DNA from: Daphnia carinata
Lineage: Eukaryota; Arthropoda; Branchiopoda; Diplostraca; Daphniidae
Direction of reading: 5' to 3'
DNA: 64,000 bases
NCBI RefSeq assembly: GCF_022539665.2
Contig: NC_081338.1
Span: forward strand, 6,312,446-6,376,445
The translations under genes and the position numbers were made by a program. Position 1 is the stretch's first letter; each line of letters starts with the position of its first letter. Below, in pieces: positions 45,650 to 60,100 of this stretch. The notes beneath the pieces were generated by a model that worked only from the letters and a program-made list of their open reading frames with translations, made no database searches and was not told where the DNA came from.

Positions 45650-46320
45650 GTTCAAGTTCAACGCTGTCCATGATACGACACATTTGATGCTGATCCGCCT
45701 TTTTGTGTTCACCAACAGGGCCAGCAATAAGGCGTAGTTCTACCTGAAGTCCAATTTCTGCATATCAAATAGAAAAACATCAGTATGGACATACTCTGCA
45801 AAAAATAATTCAATGTTTGTTACCTTGAATTTCCAATGGTATGTCACCTGTCTATTACAAAAACATTAAAAAAAAACTAGCTATTTTGGTCTCGCTCCAA
45901 TAACGCAAAGATTTTCCATACGGGTACGAAAGATAGTGATTTTTTTTTCTTCAACTGTCACAAACATTGGCTGACATATTCAATCAACTCGACAGTGAAA
46001 AATGCTTCAAAAGTTATTGAACCTGAAACCGTCGGTTCTTGCGGTCGCTAAAAGACCCCCTGATGTTTATGAAACTGCATATAAACTATAACTCACAATG
46101 GGGGGGAATAGATGTCCAATGTTCTCACATTCCTTTGTGAAGTGAAGGATTTACCCATTTCTTTTCTTCTGGCTATAACCGCTGGACCTGTGAAACTTCT
46201 CCGACCATTGTTCTTCCCCAACATTTAGATTATAGTTTATGATAATCCTTTTGAAAAGAAAACTTACGTTTGGTTAGGTTTTTGTGTATTTCGGCTAATA
46301 GAATACGCCGTTATCAGGCA
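45650..46320. other. Intergenic between gene G and laminin 3' end
   Basis: No gene recognised. It holds the laminin 3' untranslated region on the minus strand and the upstream region of gene G. Confidence 0.45.
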
Positions 46321-46325
46321 CTTGA

Positions 46326-49300
46326 TTAGTTGGTGGGACAGGCATTTAAAAGTACATTGTTCAGTCGGGCCATATCAGTCCAATCTTTGATCTCTCCACG
46401 AATCACAACGTTGCGAATGCAACCTTTAAAATTGTCTCGTACTCTCAATGCTCCTTGAGGTTCCAGCTCTGAATCATTAAAAATTGTTCTCAATAAATTA
46501 ATAGAAATGCTTTTCATCATCTTAATTACCTGGTAAGCCACCGATGAACAATGGATTACGCGTTTTAGCTTCCTTGACGTGTCCATTACTGGAGAAGCCG
46601 TACTGTTCGTCTTGATTATCCACTTTAAGTGTTAGTGCATTTTCCACGTAATTAGCTTTCACCGAATGCCAGCGATTGTCGCACAGCTGGTAAGTAGACG
46701 GGAAACTTTGGCTGACGGAAAAGGTTCGGTTGTCACCCATATCGACGGCGAAAACAATCTAATTAATTTTAATTTAAAAAAAAATTTAAGTTTAAATGCA
46801 AATTAATTTATTAAAACAGAAACAGACAGTTCCGTCGTCGATGGCCAGTGACAAGGACGGTGAACCTTTGCGTTCAGAAACGCTAAGTAAAACTCCGTTC
46901 AACTCGGTCGTCCGGAATTCCAGCTGGATATCGGCCATAGCCCCAACACGGAAATCCTCGCTATAGACAGCGTAAGCGTCCCCGGGAAAATAGGAGCCCG
47001 TCTCGACGTGGGCGAAACATTGACCCACTCGCTGGATGACATTCTTGCTGCTGGCTAAATCGTGCGATCTCCCGTTGAGATTTAAATTACGTATGCAACC
47101 TTTGAAACCTTCTGCGGCTGCGTTATCGAGGAACAATGAGTTCTCCGGCAATCCACCGACGAATAACTGGCCGTCCAATTGCAATTTATTGGGCGCTTTG
47201 GCTCGTAAAGGAGCGAAATCGTCCAGCATCACGACGACTTTGCGCTTATCTTTAATGATGTGCACGCGATGCCAAAGGCCATCGTTCACGTTTCCAACTG
47301 AGACAAGATCCTCCTTGCGGCGTCCGTGCAAACTAACCACCACTTTGCCATTTTTCAAAGCCACTAGCAAATAATTTGCAGCTTTCTTCTGCTTCATCTG
47401 TTTGAAAAACCAATAATTTATTTAAGAAAATATTATTTAAAAAATTTGAAAATGTCTTACGGATGAGAAGAGAAGAAGGCCGTTGGGGTAGTGAGTGCGG
47501 AAATCCATTGTGAAATTGAAGCTGCTGTGAAGTTCTTTACGATTGGCGGATATCATCACGTGGCTATTGGGTGCGTCGCCAAATTTAAAGGCACGACCTT
47601 CGATCGTGTACTGGGGCACTTCTCTGCAAGACGAAAGGGCATTCTCATTTGCTTGCATCCGCTCTTCCAGCACTCGTGGTACTGGAATGTGTTGGCAACG
47701 GCCAACTGCGGCAGCGGAATGCCGGATGGGGTAACTCAAATCAACGAACTGGTTGTTGAAGCTCAAATCGGCGATGCATCCGGTAAAAGAATGCTGAGTG
47801 CCGATGAAATCTGCTGCCATTGACAGCCATTCTGGACGGACGCCTCCGAGCATCAAATGAGAAAAGTCGGAACCGCTATTCGAACTGCCCGTCACTTGAC
47901 GGGCCAACCGGAGCGTGCCGATTGAAATATCGTCTACCAGCACTTCGACTTTTCTTCCGGTTCGGACGACGACAATGCCGTGGAATTGGCCGTCGTTGTA
48001 AGTTTCGCTGGATGTGATGGATACAACTTCTGCCGGGCTGGATCGGAACCGTGCTTCCACTTTGCCCTGGCGCATGGTCAATGAAATCATGTCGGCCTCT
48101 TTGTCGCTTTTGAGCGGCAAGTGGACGGGCAGGTCCTCATCATGGGCCGGTTCATCGCTAGCTTCCTGTTAACGAATGAACACATTAAATTAATAAAGAT
48201 ATCAGTTTAATTAGAGGTTTGATGGACTTACAGCTGGAATAGGAGCAGAGAAAAGCAAAATGCCTTCAGGCGCTTCAGTTTTGAAGCTCAATCCCAATGT
48301 TAAATCGCGGCCGGTGGGTCTCGCAGCCCTCAGCTGGATGTATCCCGTTCCAGCAAAGGCCACAATTTTGTTAATCGTTTGTGAACTGCAAGATGCTTCG
48401 ACTCCATAAAACGATCCTTGTAATGGATTCATTCCAAACGCTACAACTTGAAGATCTTTCATGCATCCGAGGAAAGAGCCCGGAACAGAACCCATCAAGT
48501 CTTGTGATATACTGACATCTGGCGGCAGCCCACCCACATAAAGTTTCGCTTCTTCCAATTCCAAATCGGGCACGCCGAAATTGAATGGTGCTGCCGAAAG
48601 TTCTTCGTCATCGGCTACTTTCAATAACGCCGTCTCCACTCCGCGGATGAGAACACGAGATGCCTCAACCTTGACCCATTGGCCAGTATTGTACTTTTGA
48701 CGACTCTGTAGTGACATTTCGTAGCCAGAACCGTAGCGAACTTGATAGCGAATCAAACCTTCCGTCAATTCAAGACTAATGTACTGTCCCTGTTGAGTGT
48801 CGTTAATGGCCAAAAAGAGTAGCGCGTTCTCATCCAAGGATTTGAAACTGAAGGTGATGCTGTATTGGCGTGAGTCGTAGCGTGGAATCTGGGCCAGCTC
48901 GGCATAACCCTGACCGTTGAAACGGAACGATGATTCATCCTTTGCCTCTTGAGCTCTATTGATAGACGGGCCACAACCAGCACTAGTCGACATGAAATTC
49001 CACAGACCAATGGGCTGTCCATCGTACCACATCTGATGTAAATGGCCACTGAATTTCCTCGTTTTAAGGTCAGATGGTGGACTATCTGGCACGCGACCAA
49101 TGTACAACTTATCGCCAGTTGTAAGGTCCACTTTGGAGAATCGAGGAGGTCCAGCACCTGTCACTGTAACTCCTTCAATGTCTCCATCGTTTTCAGGTTT
49201 GACTGTACGGACTCTAAGCGATCCCACGTTGCCAGTTCGTTCAGCTTCGATCTTGTACCAACGGAAATCATTTGATAAATCATCAGGGCCGGGCTGCAGT

Positions 49301-49600
49301 TTGAGTGGATGAGTTAGGACTGTTGTTCCACCTCCTGCGTTCCACAAGAAACGAATTTGACGGTTGACCATCTCAACAGCCAAAAAGTCCGTCTCCTGAT
49401 CGTTGCCATGTTTCTTAGTGGCCGGTAAGTAAAAGAGCAAAGAGTCCCGATCCTTGTTATTGAAAGCATAAGTCATCATGATGCTGGACATGCTACTCGG
49501 CTGCAATGGCGGTGTGAAACTCCTGGAACATGAGCCTGAATTGCCCGACAGAGACACTCGGATGCTGGACGCAGCTTGTTTGGCCCGCTTAATCTTCTTA
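46326..49600 (-). other. wb: Laminin LG1-LG5 globular domains
   Basis: Exons 49,718-48,232; 48,165-47,461; 47,397-46,828; 46,758-46,530; 46,468-46,326. Each LG ends in the usual disulfide region (FLGCMKDL, FTGCIADLSF, FKGCIRNLNL, FKGCIRNVVI). The exon ending at 46,828 needs a GTCTGT donor to join IVFAVDMGDN in frame; this is the least canonical splice in the gene. LG1-3 bind integrins and LG4-5 bind dystroglycan in known laminins. Confidence 0.88.
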
Positions 49601-52600
49601 CGTAATTCATCCAATTTCAAAGATACCGACGAGTTAATCGATCGGAATTCAAAATTCTTCTTAGTTAAATGCGTTATCTTAACATCCAAATGTTTCATGT
49701 TTTTCCGGGCGTCATCAACTGGATAAACAAAATAATTAAATGTAATAACATCCTCACTACATTTTAAAGCGTATCTTACCGAGTTTAGGGATATTTCCAA
49801 GGCCGACATTGCGATTGTTTTGCATAGCCAATAATCGAACTCTTAATTCAGAATCAATTTGTGCTTTAATGTCCATAATTTGCTTCGATACAGTGGTCGA
49901 TTTGCTTAGAGCATCTGTCGATTTCTCAACGGCCGCTTTCGCACGATCGCGAAGTTGGGGCAACTTGTCCATGTTGGTAGTAGTTTCCTCATTGATGGAT
50001 TTGGCCTTTTTCAACATCATTTCCACTGAATCTAATTTAATCTGCTCTCCTTTCAATTGCTCCTTGTGATTGGACACGACGACTTGAAGTCGTTCCGATT
50101 GGCGCAAAAGTTCGCGGCTTTTTTCTCTGGAAAGCCGCGCTTGCTCTACCAACGACAAGTCCATGTCTTCCGGATAGGCCCTTCCGTACGCTGTTTCGGC
50201 GGCTTCACCTGCAGCTTCAGCCGCTTGTCTGGCCAATTTCAGGGCCTCGACAATCGAGCGATACGCATTGGCCGCTTGAAGTGGATGATCTGCCACGTCA
50301 CGTGTCGCGTTGAATTGATTAAACAACGCCTGGGCTTGTTGCCACAATTTGTTGGCATGTTCCTGCGCGGCCGTGACGTATTTGCGCTTGTACTCGGGAT
50401 TCAAGCGGCTTAGTTCGCTTTCTTTAGCAGCACATTGAGCTTTTTTGTTTTTGAGATTAGCAAGGGACGTAGACAATCCCTGGAAGCCAACGCGAGCACG
50501 GCTAATAGCCAGCGAAGCGTTAACATTCTTTTTGCGCGCCAAATTCAAATCAATATCAATCTGGGTGGATTTCGAAGTAATTTCGCCGACAGAATGACGG
50601 ATCGCATCCAGTGTTGAGTTGCTTTGAGCTAACGAACGAAATGCCTGGAAAAAACAAACAAAAATTAAATACACACGACTCAAGGAACGTGATAGTATAA
50701 CACGTACAGCTTCAGTCGAATTGCGACTCTTATAAATGTAATTTTCCAAATCATCCAATCGAATTTTGAAGCCTTCCAGGTTATCTCGCAATTGAGCAGT
50801 GTCGCTTCCATCATCGAAGAGATTCTTGATGCTGTTTAATAAATTGCGGCTTCGTTCTAATTCTTTAATGGCGTTAGTTTTCTTCATATCGACATCAATC
50901 GATTGGATGTACTGCCAATGATTCTCTGCTTCCGCCAAGGCTTTGTTGATATTAATAGACGGCGTCTCTCCAATAGCGTAATTTTTCAAATACGCGATGA
51001 TCTCTGTACATCGTTCATTTTTTAAGAGGTTAAAGGTGACATTCTAAATTAGTTTGATTATTACCTTCCATGATGGTGGTAACGAGAATGGAAGCTTCCA
51101 GCGCTTGGGTACATACAGGCTGTAATTCGGAAGCTTCCGCTTGGAATCCGCTAGCCAACGTTTCCAACTCTTTTGCACGCTGGAGCGTGATTTGAGCCAA
51201 AGGAAGGATATTAGGAGCGTTGATAAGTCGATCAATGATTTCATTTTCTTCTCGTTTTTCTATTAAAGTCTGTTCCAACAGGATGGTCGTGTTTTGTTGA
51301 TGAAATAGGCCAGTCCACGGCAATGGAACATAATCAGTGAAATTATAACGGGCAATCATGCTGACCATTTGATCCACTTCATCAAACAACGCACCAGTAC
51401 ATCCGTCCTCGCAAGCTAATTAATCAAAAATTAATTAAATCAAAAATTGAAATTATATTAAAAAACGGGCCTTACATGTGCATCCAGTAGGACTGATGAC
51501 ATGTCGTGGAGCGCAATAAGTGCAATCACGTCCAGTTATGCCCGGCTTACAATTGCAATGGCCAGTCACTTCATGACACTCATCGCTAACACTTCCATTG
51601 ACATTGCAGAGGCACGGCTGGCAAGGAACACCTTGACTGGGATTGCCATAATATCCATAATCGCATTTCTGACATTTATCACCGCGGAAGCCACGTGCAC
51701 AAGAGCAGCTTTGGGAACCATTGCGCAAGAGTTGACAGGAATCGGCAAAATTGCGATCGATCGAAGGGCACGCGCAAGGCCTGCAGCCACCCGGGTGATT
51801 GGGTTCGCCGTAATAGCCTTTGGCGCATTGCTGGCAATGATCTCCCGTAGTGCTCTCTCGACAGTTGGTACATCGTCCAGTCTCCCTATCGCATGTCTCG
51901 CTCCTCCCATTACAATGGCACGGATATGCCTCGCCCACCAGTTCGATAAGGACGATGCTGGACACATGTTCGTATTTGAAGCGGCGATAGTAGCCGCGAT
52001 GAGGGTCTTGGCACGAGCCACCAGTGTACTCTGATGGGCACTGGCACATCTCCACTCCACTGGCAATGACTGGACTGTTTCGATGTGCTGATGAATTTGT
52101 AGGAGCAGCTGGAATGGCTACTTCGAGGCTGACGTCCTTCAGCTCGGCTTTAATGCGATCCATTGAATCAGTGGCACGGATCAAGATGTGCTGTATGTTT
52201 TGTAAAGCGATCATCATCATTGCCCGGCTGACTTTGGCTTGCGGATTATTCTTCATCCGCCAAAGAGTTTCGTGCAATCTGCAAGTTCATAAACAAAGGA
52301 TTTAAATTATTAATTTTTTAATCAAAAAAAAAAAAAAAAAAAAAAAAAACCACCTAGCGGATATTTACCTCACTTGGTAGCGGCCATTTGGGTGTGGCGC
52401 GGGCGGATAATATTCCAAGATAACCTTGCGGTTGCCTTGGATTTGAACTAAGGGATAAGTGGCCAGAATGTTGTCCGGAAACAGGGTCGATCCCCCATGA
52501 TTGGTTACAGTAAAACGAAGCAGGCCGTTGTAAGAGGTTGTGCGGTCACCAGCAAACGAAGCGGGCAGTTGCCAGTAGAGGGGCGTGTCAAAAAACTGGC

Positions 52601-54147
52601 TGACGCCTATCATCACATCGCCCCTCACGTCCGGCACGATCCTCAAGTTGTTGGTCACGTTCAGTTGGGTCTCGCCCGTCTTGAATTGAAGCTGTCCATC
52701 ACCTGGTAAGGCCAACTACATATCGCATTTTCTAAATTAATGTTCAGTTTTCAAATGATTTAATTGAATAAAAATAAAAACTGACATTGATGTAACAGAT
52801 TTCCTGAGTGTTGACGGGGAACTGGTTGGGATTGGCTAGATTGGGCGCATCCGGACCAGGCGGGTCATATGTGATCATTAAACCGCGACTTCCTTCCATC
52901 CTCATCTGTTAAAATGAGAAATAAAATGTTAAATTAAATAAAAATCAAATCAAAAACAGCGTTGTCAGATAAATCTATCAATTCCCGTTCAAATTCAGTT
53001 ATCCGGCTTTGAAACCGAATAACATTTGGGCCGACCACGAGTGGCATTCAGTTACCGAGCCTGTTTAGGACACAAAGTCATTCGATATTTCCTCCTCCCC
53101 CCTTCCTCCTCTTTCTATTTGGAACAAATTTGAACAAAACGTCAAGAAGGGGGAGAGAGAGAGAGACATGATGTTGTTAGGACTGGATCGGATTACCAAC
53201 TAGGCTAAAAGGAATACAAAAAGAAGAAGATTTAATGACATGTAAAATACCTGAGACCAAAAGAGTTGGGCTTGTGTGCAGCTGGACGAACGGCCGAAAC
53301 AGAAACAAGGTGTGCATCCACCATCGTCGATGAAATTGTTTGTCAGCTCCTGATCCGTTCCACTGACGTGGAGTAATCCGAACGTCGATTCCTTACAAGT
53401 GTCGCACCGTCTGCCCATCACATTGGCCTTGCACAGGCACTGGCCGTCCTGCTGGTTGCATCCGATAAGAAGACCGGCTCCATTCGATCGCGTGTCTGTT
53501 CCAGTCGGATGACAATCGCAACGTTGGCATTGCGGAAAGCCGTAAAATCCTGGCTGGACGCAACGATCGCATTGCATTCCGGCGTATCCTGGGCGACACG
53601 CGCAAGCACCAGTGAATTGATCGCATTGACTGGATCGAGATCCTTGCGGATGGCAGTTGCAATTCTTTGAAATGAATTAAGTTAAATTTTTAAAAAATTC
53701 ATGAATTGCATTTAAAATATGAGACATACTTTGCATCCTTTAACTGGATGGTGATTCCATGTTCCAACAGAACAAGATTGACATTGAGAGCCTTCCGTTC
53801 CGGTAGGACAGACACAACGTCCCGTATCTGGATCGCAGATATGGCCCGGCTTATTGCACGGCTCACATTCTAAAAATTCAAAACGTCATTCCAAAATGTT
53901 TTTCTGTAATTTTCAATATTTTTTTTAAAGATATACCTCGACATCCAGATGACGAGAATCCGAAGAATCCTGGGAGACACCTATCGCAAGATTGGCCTCC
54001 GACGCCCGGCAGACAATAACAGGCGCCAGTGGTTGGATGACAAGTCCGATCGACGGCTCCAGTTCCATCGCATCCGCACGATTGGCATCCCCGTCCCGAG
54101 ATTAAATTCCAGAATCCAACCTATCGGTATTTTTTTTTATTTTTATC

Positions 54148-54178
<31 letters not shown>

Positions 54179-57100
54179 ATAAGAAAATGGATGACAAAAA
54201 GGAAATCTTGTCCTGGAACATTTTCTCTCTTTTGTTTATTCCACGCACGCGTCGAGAACCCCAAAAATAAAAGACTTTCTACTGGAGGTTATTTATGACA
54301 GACGGACGGAATTCCTCATCCATCAAAGAGTTCTAATGACTCCCTTTTTTCTTCGTACGTCTCCGTGTTTGGGCAAAAGAAAAAAGTTGATCAAAGATGG
54401 ATGATGATGACAATGCAAATTCCAATTGTTTGCGTTAAAGGACGTTTTGGAACCGATTGTTTCCCTGCGAGCTATTATAACAAAGCCCAAAGAGGCCAGA
54501 ATCACTAATAGGCGCTACACACACAAAAGTCACGCGGGAGAAAATCACGAATCGTAAATTCGTCAGCACGTTTAAAAACAAAACAAAAATTATTTTTTTT
54601 TTGTTTTCTTTCGAGACAAAGAAGGAAATGTTTCATTAGGATTTTTTCTTTTTAACATTTGACTAAAATTGATTCCAGAGGGTCTTTTTTTTTTTTTATC
54701 CAGGGCCAGACGAGGCACTTGACCGTGGCCAACCATTTTAAAATTTCTTTCTTAAATTTAAAGAATAAATAAACAAAAACGTGAAACTCACTTGGCACTG
54801 GTCGCACTTGAGACCGACGACGTTTGGACGGCACTCGCATTGGCCCGTGACGATGTTGCACGTCTTCCTCTCCGATCCCGATTGATTGCAATTGCACCCT
54901 GAAAAATAAATTTTTTTTTTTTTTTTGAAATTGTGCCAAGAAAAAAAAAATGCATTTCTGTTTAAAAGAAAAAAAAGGGGTCAAAACCGGAAAGGAATTC
55001 CGGCTGCTAACCATCTCAGCTGTCATGGAAAAAGAACGGGACGGTACATTTCACCGGGGGGTGAGGCAAAAAAAAAAAAAAAAGATGGGGGATAATAATA
55101 ATAACCATTACTATTTTTCACTTTTGATGAGCAGGCCGAGGAAAAAAACATTTTCTCACTCCCTACCCCAGAATTTCGGATAACGTGCGCGCGCTCTATT
55201 TGTATCTAATATTAGTCACGGAAGACTTTCCTCGATACTTTGGAGGGCAAATTAGTTTCACACGCAAAAAACAACTGGATTTATTACACATTGCATTTTC
55301 TTCAAAAGTAATTAGAAAATGAGGGGGAGTCGGAGAGAGAGAGGCTTTGAAAAAATTCCCACCGTTTCTCCTACACCCTTAAAGGCACATGGCGCTCTTC
55401 AATGATCAATTAGCTCATTGAGAACAGCGGCAACAAAGTCGAACACAAAAGTCTTCCACACTTTTCAAAAGCCGACATAAAAACAAAACAATGTCCTTCT
55501 CATTCGCGATTCTATAAAAACATGTAACCCCAAAATCGGAACATTTCCATAGCGAAAAGATTTGTTAGCTGTCACCGGCTTCTTTTTATGGAAATGCTTT
55601 CCAAAAAATTTTTTCCAGACATGTCGCCAAGACTTTTTTTTTTTTTTTGAAATCAATAAAATGTAATTCAATGATTACCCGTTTTCAATCCCAACCAGTT
55701 TTTGTAGTAATCCTTTTTGTACAAGAACGGATGGCGCGCGTTTGAATTTCGCTGATTGGTCGTGTGCTGTTTGTGTTGGCGGTGAGTTATGCGCACGCTG
55801 CTACTTTGAATTTTCGTCACTAAAACGGCCACATCGTCGTCCGTCGCCCGGCTCAACGACAACACGCACAACCACAATAAAACGAGCGCAAACTGATTCA
55901 TCTTGTTCGATAATTTCGTTTTCATCTTTGATCAAATGACATGCGAGTCGACATCCTTCCCCAAAGTGTCACACACACACACGTCCGGACGGACTCAAAG
56001 TCCTCGGTCGACTGGCCCGTGTAGCTCTGCTCTTCGTAAACACGATTTTGTTTTTGTGTAGGGTCCTCTTTAGGCAGCAAAATAAAAAAGCTCTCTGCTT
56101 GAGAGAGCCATCAGAGAGAGGCTACTAAAGAAAAAAAAGGAGGAGGAGCTACTGTAAAAAAAAAAACAAGTTCTTATTTCTAAAGAGAGGGGAGACGGAC
56201 ACCTTTTTAGCTCTGAGCTATTTGGCAGAATAACAACATTGACGCGAAAAACTCAAGAATTTCACGGAATAAAAACATGGTCGAATCCAAAGATTCTTTT
56301 GCCAAAACATTTTTTTTTTAATTCCTCGATAAACATCACTGGCCATTTGGTGTATGTTTCTCTTCTTTTCTCTTACGGTCTGTTGGAGTCTTATTTTTTT
56401 TTTTTTTTTGAAAAAAATAAAAATAAAAAGGAGAAACACTCGGCTTATAAGAAGACAAGACAAACCAAAATAACACAACAGCCGGCGCCCATGTAAGAGT
56501 GCTTTCCCCTCTCTTTCCCAAAAACACATACAAACATGTCCATATCCTATCCATAACCAGACGGCCCCATCCGTGTTTATACAACACAAGTAAACCTCCT
56601 TTCTATTTAAAAAGAAGAAAAAAAAACCCGCATAGAGTTCACGAAAAAAAGGGGGGAAGTTCAGTCAAATGAAGATTCTCATTAACGGTAGTCAGCTGCT
56701 CGTTATAACACGAACTGTTCGATTGGTAATGGGCCAATTGAAAAGAAGGACCACCGTGTACGTGGGGAATGAAATTATTTAAGACCCTTACGAGGGTACG
56801 TGAGGGTTAGGTATACCACAGAATTCCCTGGGAAAACGAGGACGTGTACCAAAGTGACTGTGGTTTTTAAAGCTGCCATGCAGTTCACGAGAGCACGAGT
56901 CTTCCATTGAAATCAAAGTTTGGCATGAAAAGGGAGGATATTCATAACCTGATATTTTCTAATCTCTTTGGAAACTTGTCCTTCATGGCGACATCAAATG
57001 TCAACGACTTTCCAAAGTTTGAAAGAAAAAAAAAAGACGTTTGACACGCAACGTTTTGCGTCCGCGTTTGACAACTTTTCACGCTCAAATCGAATGTTGA

Positions 57101-60100
57101 TGAGAGTTTTATTTTCACGGCTCAAACGGTTTTCATAAATGTGTGGACGCGCGCGCGCGCCTCCACTTGAAAACCCGTTGCCTTTCTGCCTCCCTTATTT
57201 GTTTGTTTATTTTCAATTAACGTTTGACACGACGTCATCAACCAGGGAAAACGCACAAGGACCGGATGGGCGCGGATAGTGAACGAACTTTCCCCTCACG
57301 AAAGAAAAGAATGACGTACCTTGACAACCGTTGATGGAGAAATCATAGTGGTGTTCCAGACACTGATTGCATACGAGTCCTCCAACGCCCGGTTTGCATT
57401 GGCATTGACCCGTTTGGCCGTCGCACGTCTGCGTCGTCAGTGAACCCACCATATCGCATTGGCAGTCACGACAGCCAGCGTGAATATCTCCATATCCATC
57501 CTGCGCGTGATAAAATAAACACATTCATCACAAACTCGAATTTCTAAAAACAAAAACTAGACAAAGACCTTTCTTCACCTCTCTAAACTAATCGGCTTCA
57601 TCTACGAGGGAATTAAAACGTACCTTGCATCGATCGCAGTGCGTACCGGCAAAACGCTCTTTGCATTGGCAAAGACCTGTTTCCATATCGCACTGATTGC
57701 TGGCCGAGCCATCAGCATAACAACGGCATTCTAGTTTTTTTGAAATAATAATGGATATATAAATATTTATGAAAATTTAATGAGAATGTACCTCGACAAG
57801 TGCCTTCAGTCGCGTTGCCATAGTAACCGGGTGCGCACAGCTGGCACGAATGGCCGGCCGTGCCCGTTTTGCACTTGAGGCATTGACCTGTCAACCTGTC
57901 GCACCAATCGGATGCGCCCACTTCGTGATTACTACTGCAGTCACACGGTTGACAGAAACCGCCGGGCAATAGCGGATTACCAAAGTAACCCTCCGCGCAC
58001 CTGCTCAGCCCCACCCAATCACATTCAAACGATTTAAAAAAAAAAATGAATAAATAATTCAAGCATTTGGAATTCTAAACCAACCGACTAATGCGCAGCA
58101 TAATCACCCTCTTATCGGATTACACGGAATTAATAAAAAAATATCCACGAAAAATTCAGGAGCGAAAGTTTGAATTTCAAGCCATCTAGCGGCCACATTT
58201 TGCACTACTTCACAATTTTGGGGGGACGTAATATAAATAAATAAAAGTTTACCTTTCACAATGATGACCTTCGTAGCCGGACGGGCACTGATCGCATACA
58301 TAACTGTCTGGTCCTGTAGTGACGCAAGTCGGACTAAAGTTGTTACTTGATGGAGATTCGAGCGGACATCGGCATTTCTTGCAGGCACCACCGGAACGCG
58401 CATCGCCGTAATATCCTACGGCGCAGCTTTCACACTGGGCACCGACCGTGTTATGCAAACACGGACGGCTGCATACCGTCACGTCGTTCACGTCACACGT
58501 AGCAGCGTGACCGTTGCATTGGCAGGCCAAACACTCGAATTCTCCACGCCCTCGGCTGCTGTTGCGACGTACATAACCAAACGCGCAATCCTCGCAAGAC
58601 AATCCAGCGTAGCCGGGCGGGCAAAGGCACTGTTCGATCCCTCTCACACGTTCAACGCTTTGCGAATATTCAGAACCGACGTCCAACTGAGCCTCATGCA
58701 ACCTGAAAACAAAAAAAAAATCAATACGATTAAAAAAACAAAATCAAAAATAAATGAATTAAAGAAACTTACACTCCTTCAATTTGATCCGTGTGGAATT
58801 TAGCGCGGACAAGGAGTCGACGCAAATCGTTGAGAACGGTCATCAGCTGACTCTTGGTGACACCGTCGCCTTTGTATTCGGTTCGACGTCGACGCACAAT
58901 GTCCATCACATTATCCGGAATGTGATACCAATGCTTGGATTCTCTTAGCATCCATGTGATGGTGGCGTTGCTGTCGCGATAAGAGCGATCTCCGTAACCG
59001 ATTTTCATTCCGCCACCTTCCATGATGACGTCGGGTCCTTTGGTGGCCTTGCCAGCGGAATCACCACGAGCTTTGACCCAAGACACTTGGAATTTGACCA
59101 CTTGAGAATAGGCGGTCAGCTTCTTGCCGAGGTAATCGTCAGGGGCCAGCCAGTAGTAGCTCTCGAAATCCGCCATGTCGTCATTGGCGATGGACAATCG
59201 TCCGGCATTTTTATTGTTGCTGTCCTTCTCGTTGTTCTGCTCAGCGGTAGGGGAAACGATCCGTCTGCCTTGGAGGTCCGTCACTAGCCAGCCATTCCTG
59301 CTATTGATTTTCTGAAGGCCTAAATCGGCCGCTGTGCAGTTGCCGGAACGATCGAAACAGAAGCAACGAGAACAACCTTCGGGATTGTCTTGACGGAGGT
59401 CAAAGAATCCCGGTTTACACCGATCGCATCGTTCACCTTCGACATTGATTTTGCATTGGCACGGGGATCTGCAACCGGGGTCTGAAATTCCGGCCGTATC
59501 GCATCCGCAAGGCTCGCAATTGGGGAAACTGTGATAGCCGGACGCGCATCGATCGCATTTCGGTCCGGCGAATCCTACGCGACATCGACATTGAATTGGG
59601 AATGTGCTGCCATCTGTGCATGATGTTCCAAACGATCCCTCCGGATGACACCCGCACGGAAGGCAGGGGGCCGTTAGAGTAGATCCAGGTTGACGGTAGT
59701 AACCCTCTAGGCATGTCTCGCAATTGATGCCCGTCGTGAAATCCGTACAATTCATGCAAACACCTCCGCCTTGATAAATGTTGTGAATGCTGAGACTCCT
59801 GCGTTCCTTGTCCACCACAGGATCGTAGCGGCATTGATGGGCGTGTCCATGACATTGACATTGCTCGCAGACGGCCGCCTCGCCCATAGTTCCGGCTTTC
59901 CATGGGCGTTGATTGAATAGGGGGCAGCACTTCTCGCAATTTGAACCGCAGGTGTTGTGTTCGCAACGGCACTGTGCTCGGTCCACGTCCGGATGGTACG
60001 GGCATGCAGAAGCGTGCCCATTACAGACGCACTGGCCTCCGATGGAAATGTCCTTGATGGAGTAGAAGAGCCGTTGATAAAGTGATCGATCCGCTTCCGC

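Noticed and set aside
56218-56589. Minus-strand frames in the laminin intron
   Set aside because: Low-complexity (Lys and Phe runs from poly-A/T). No domain or splice support.
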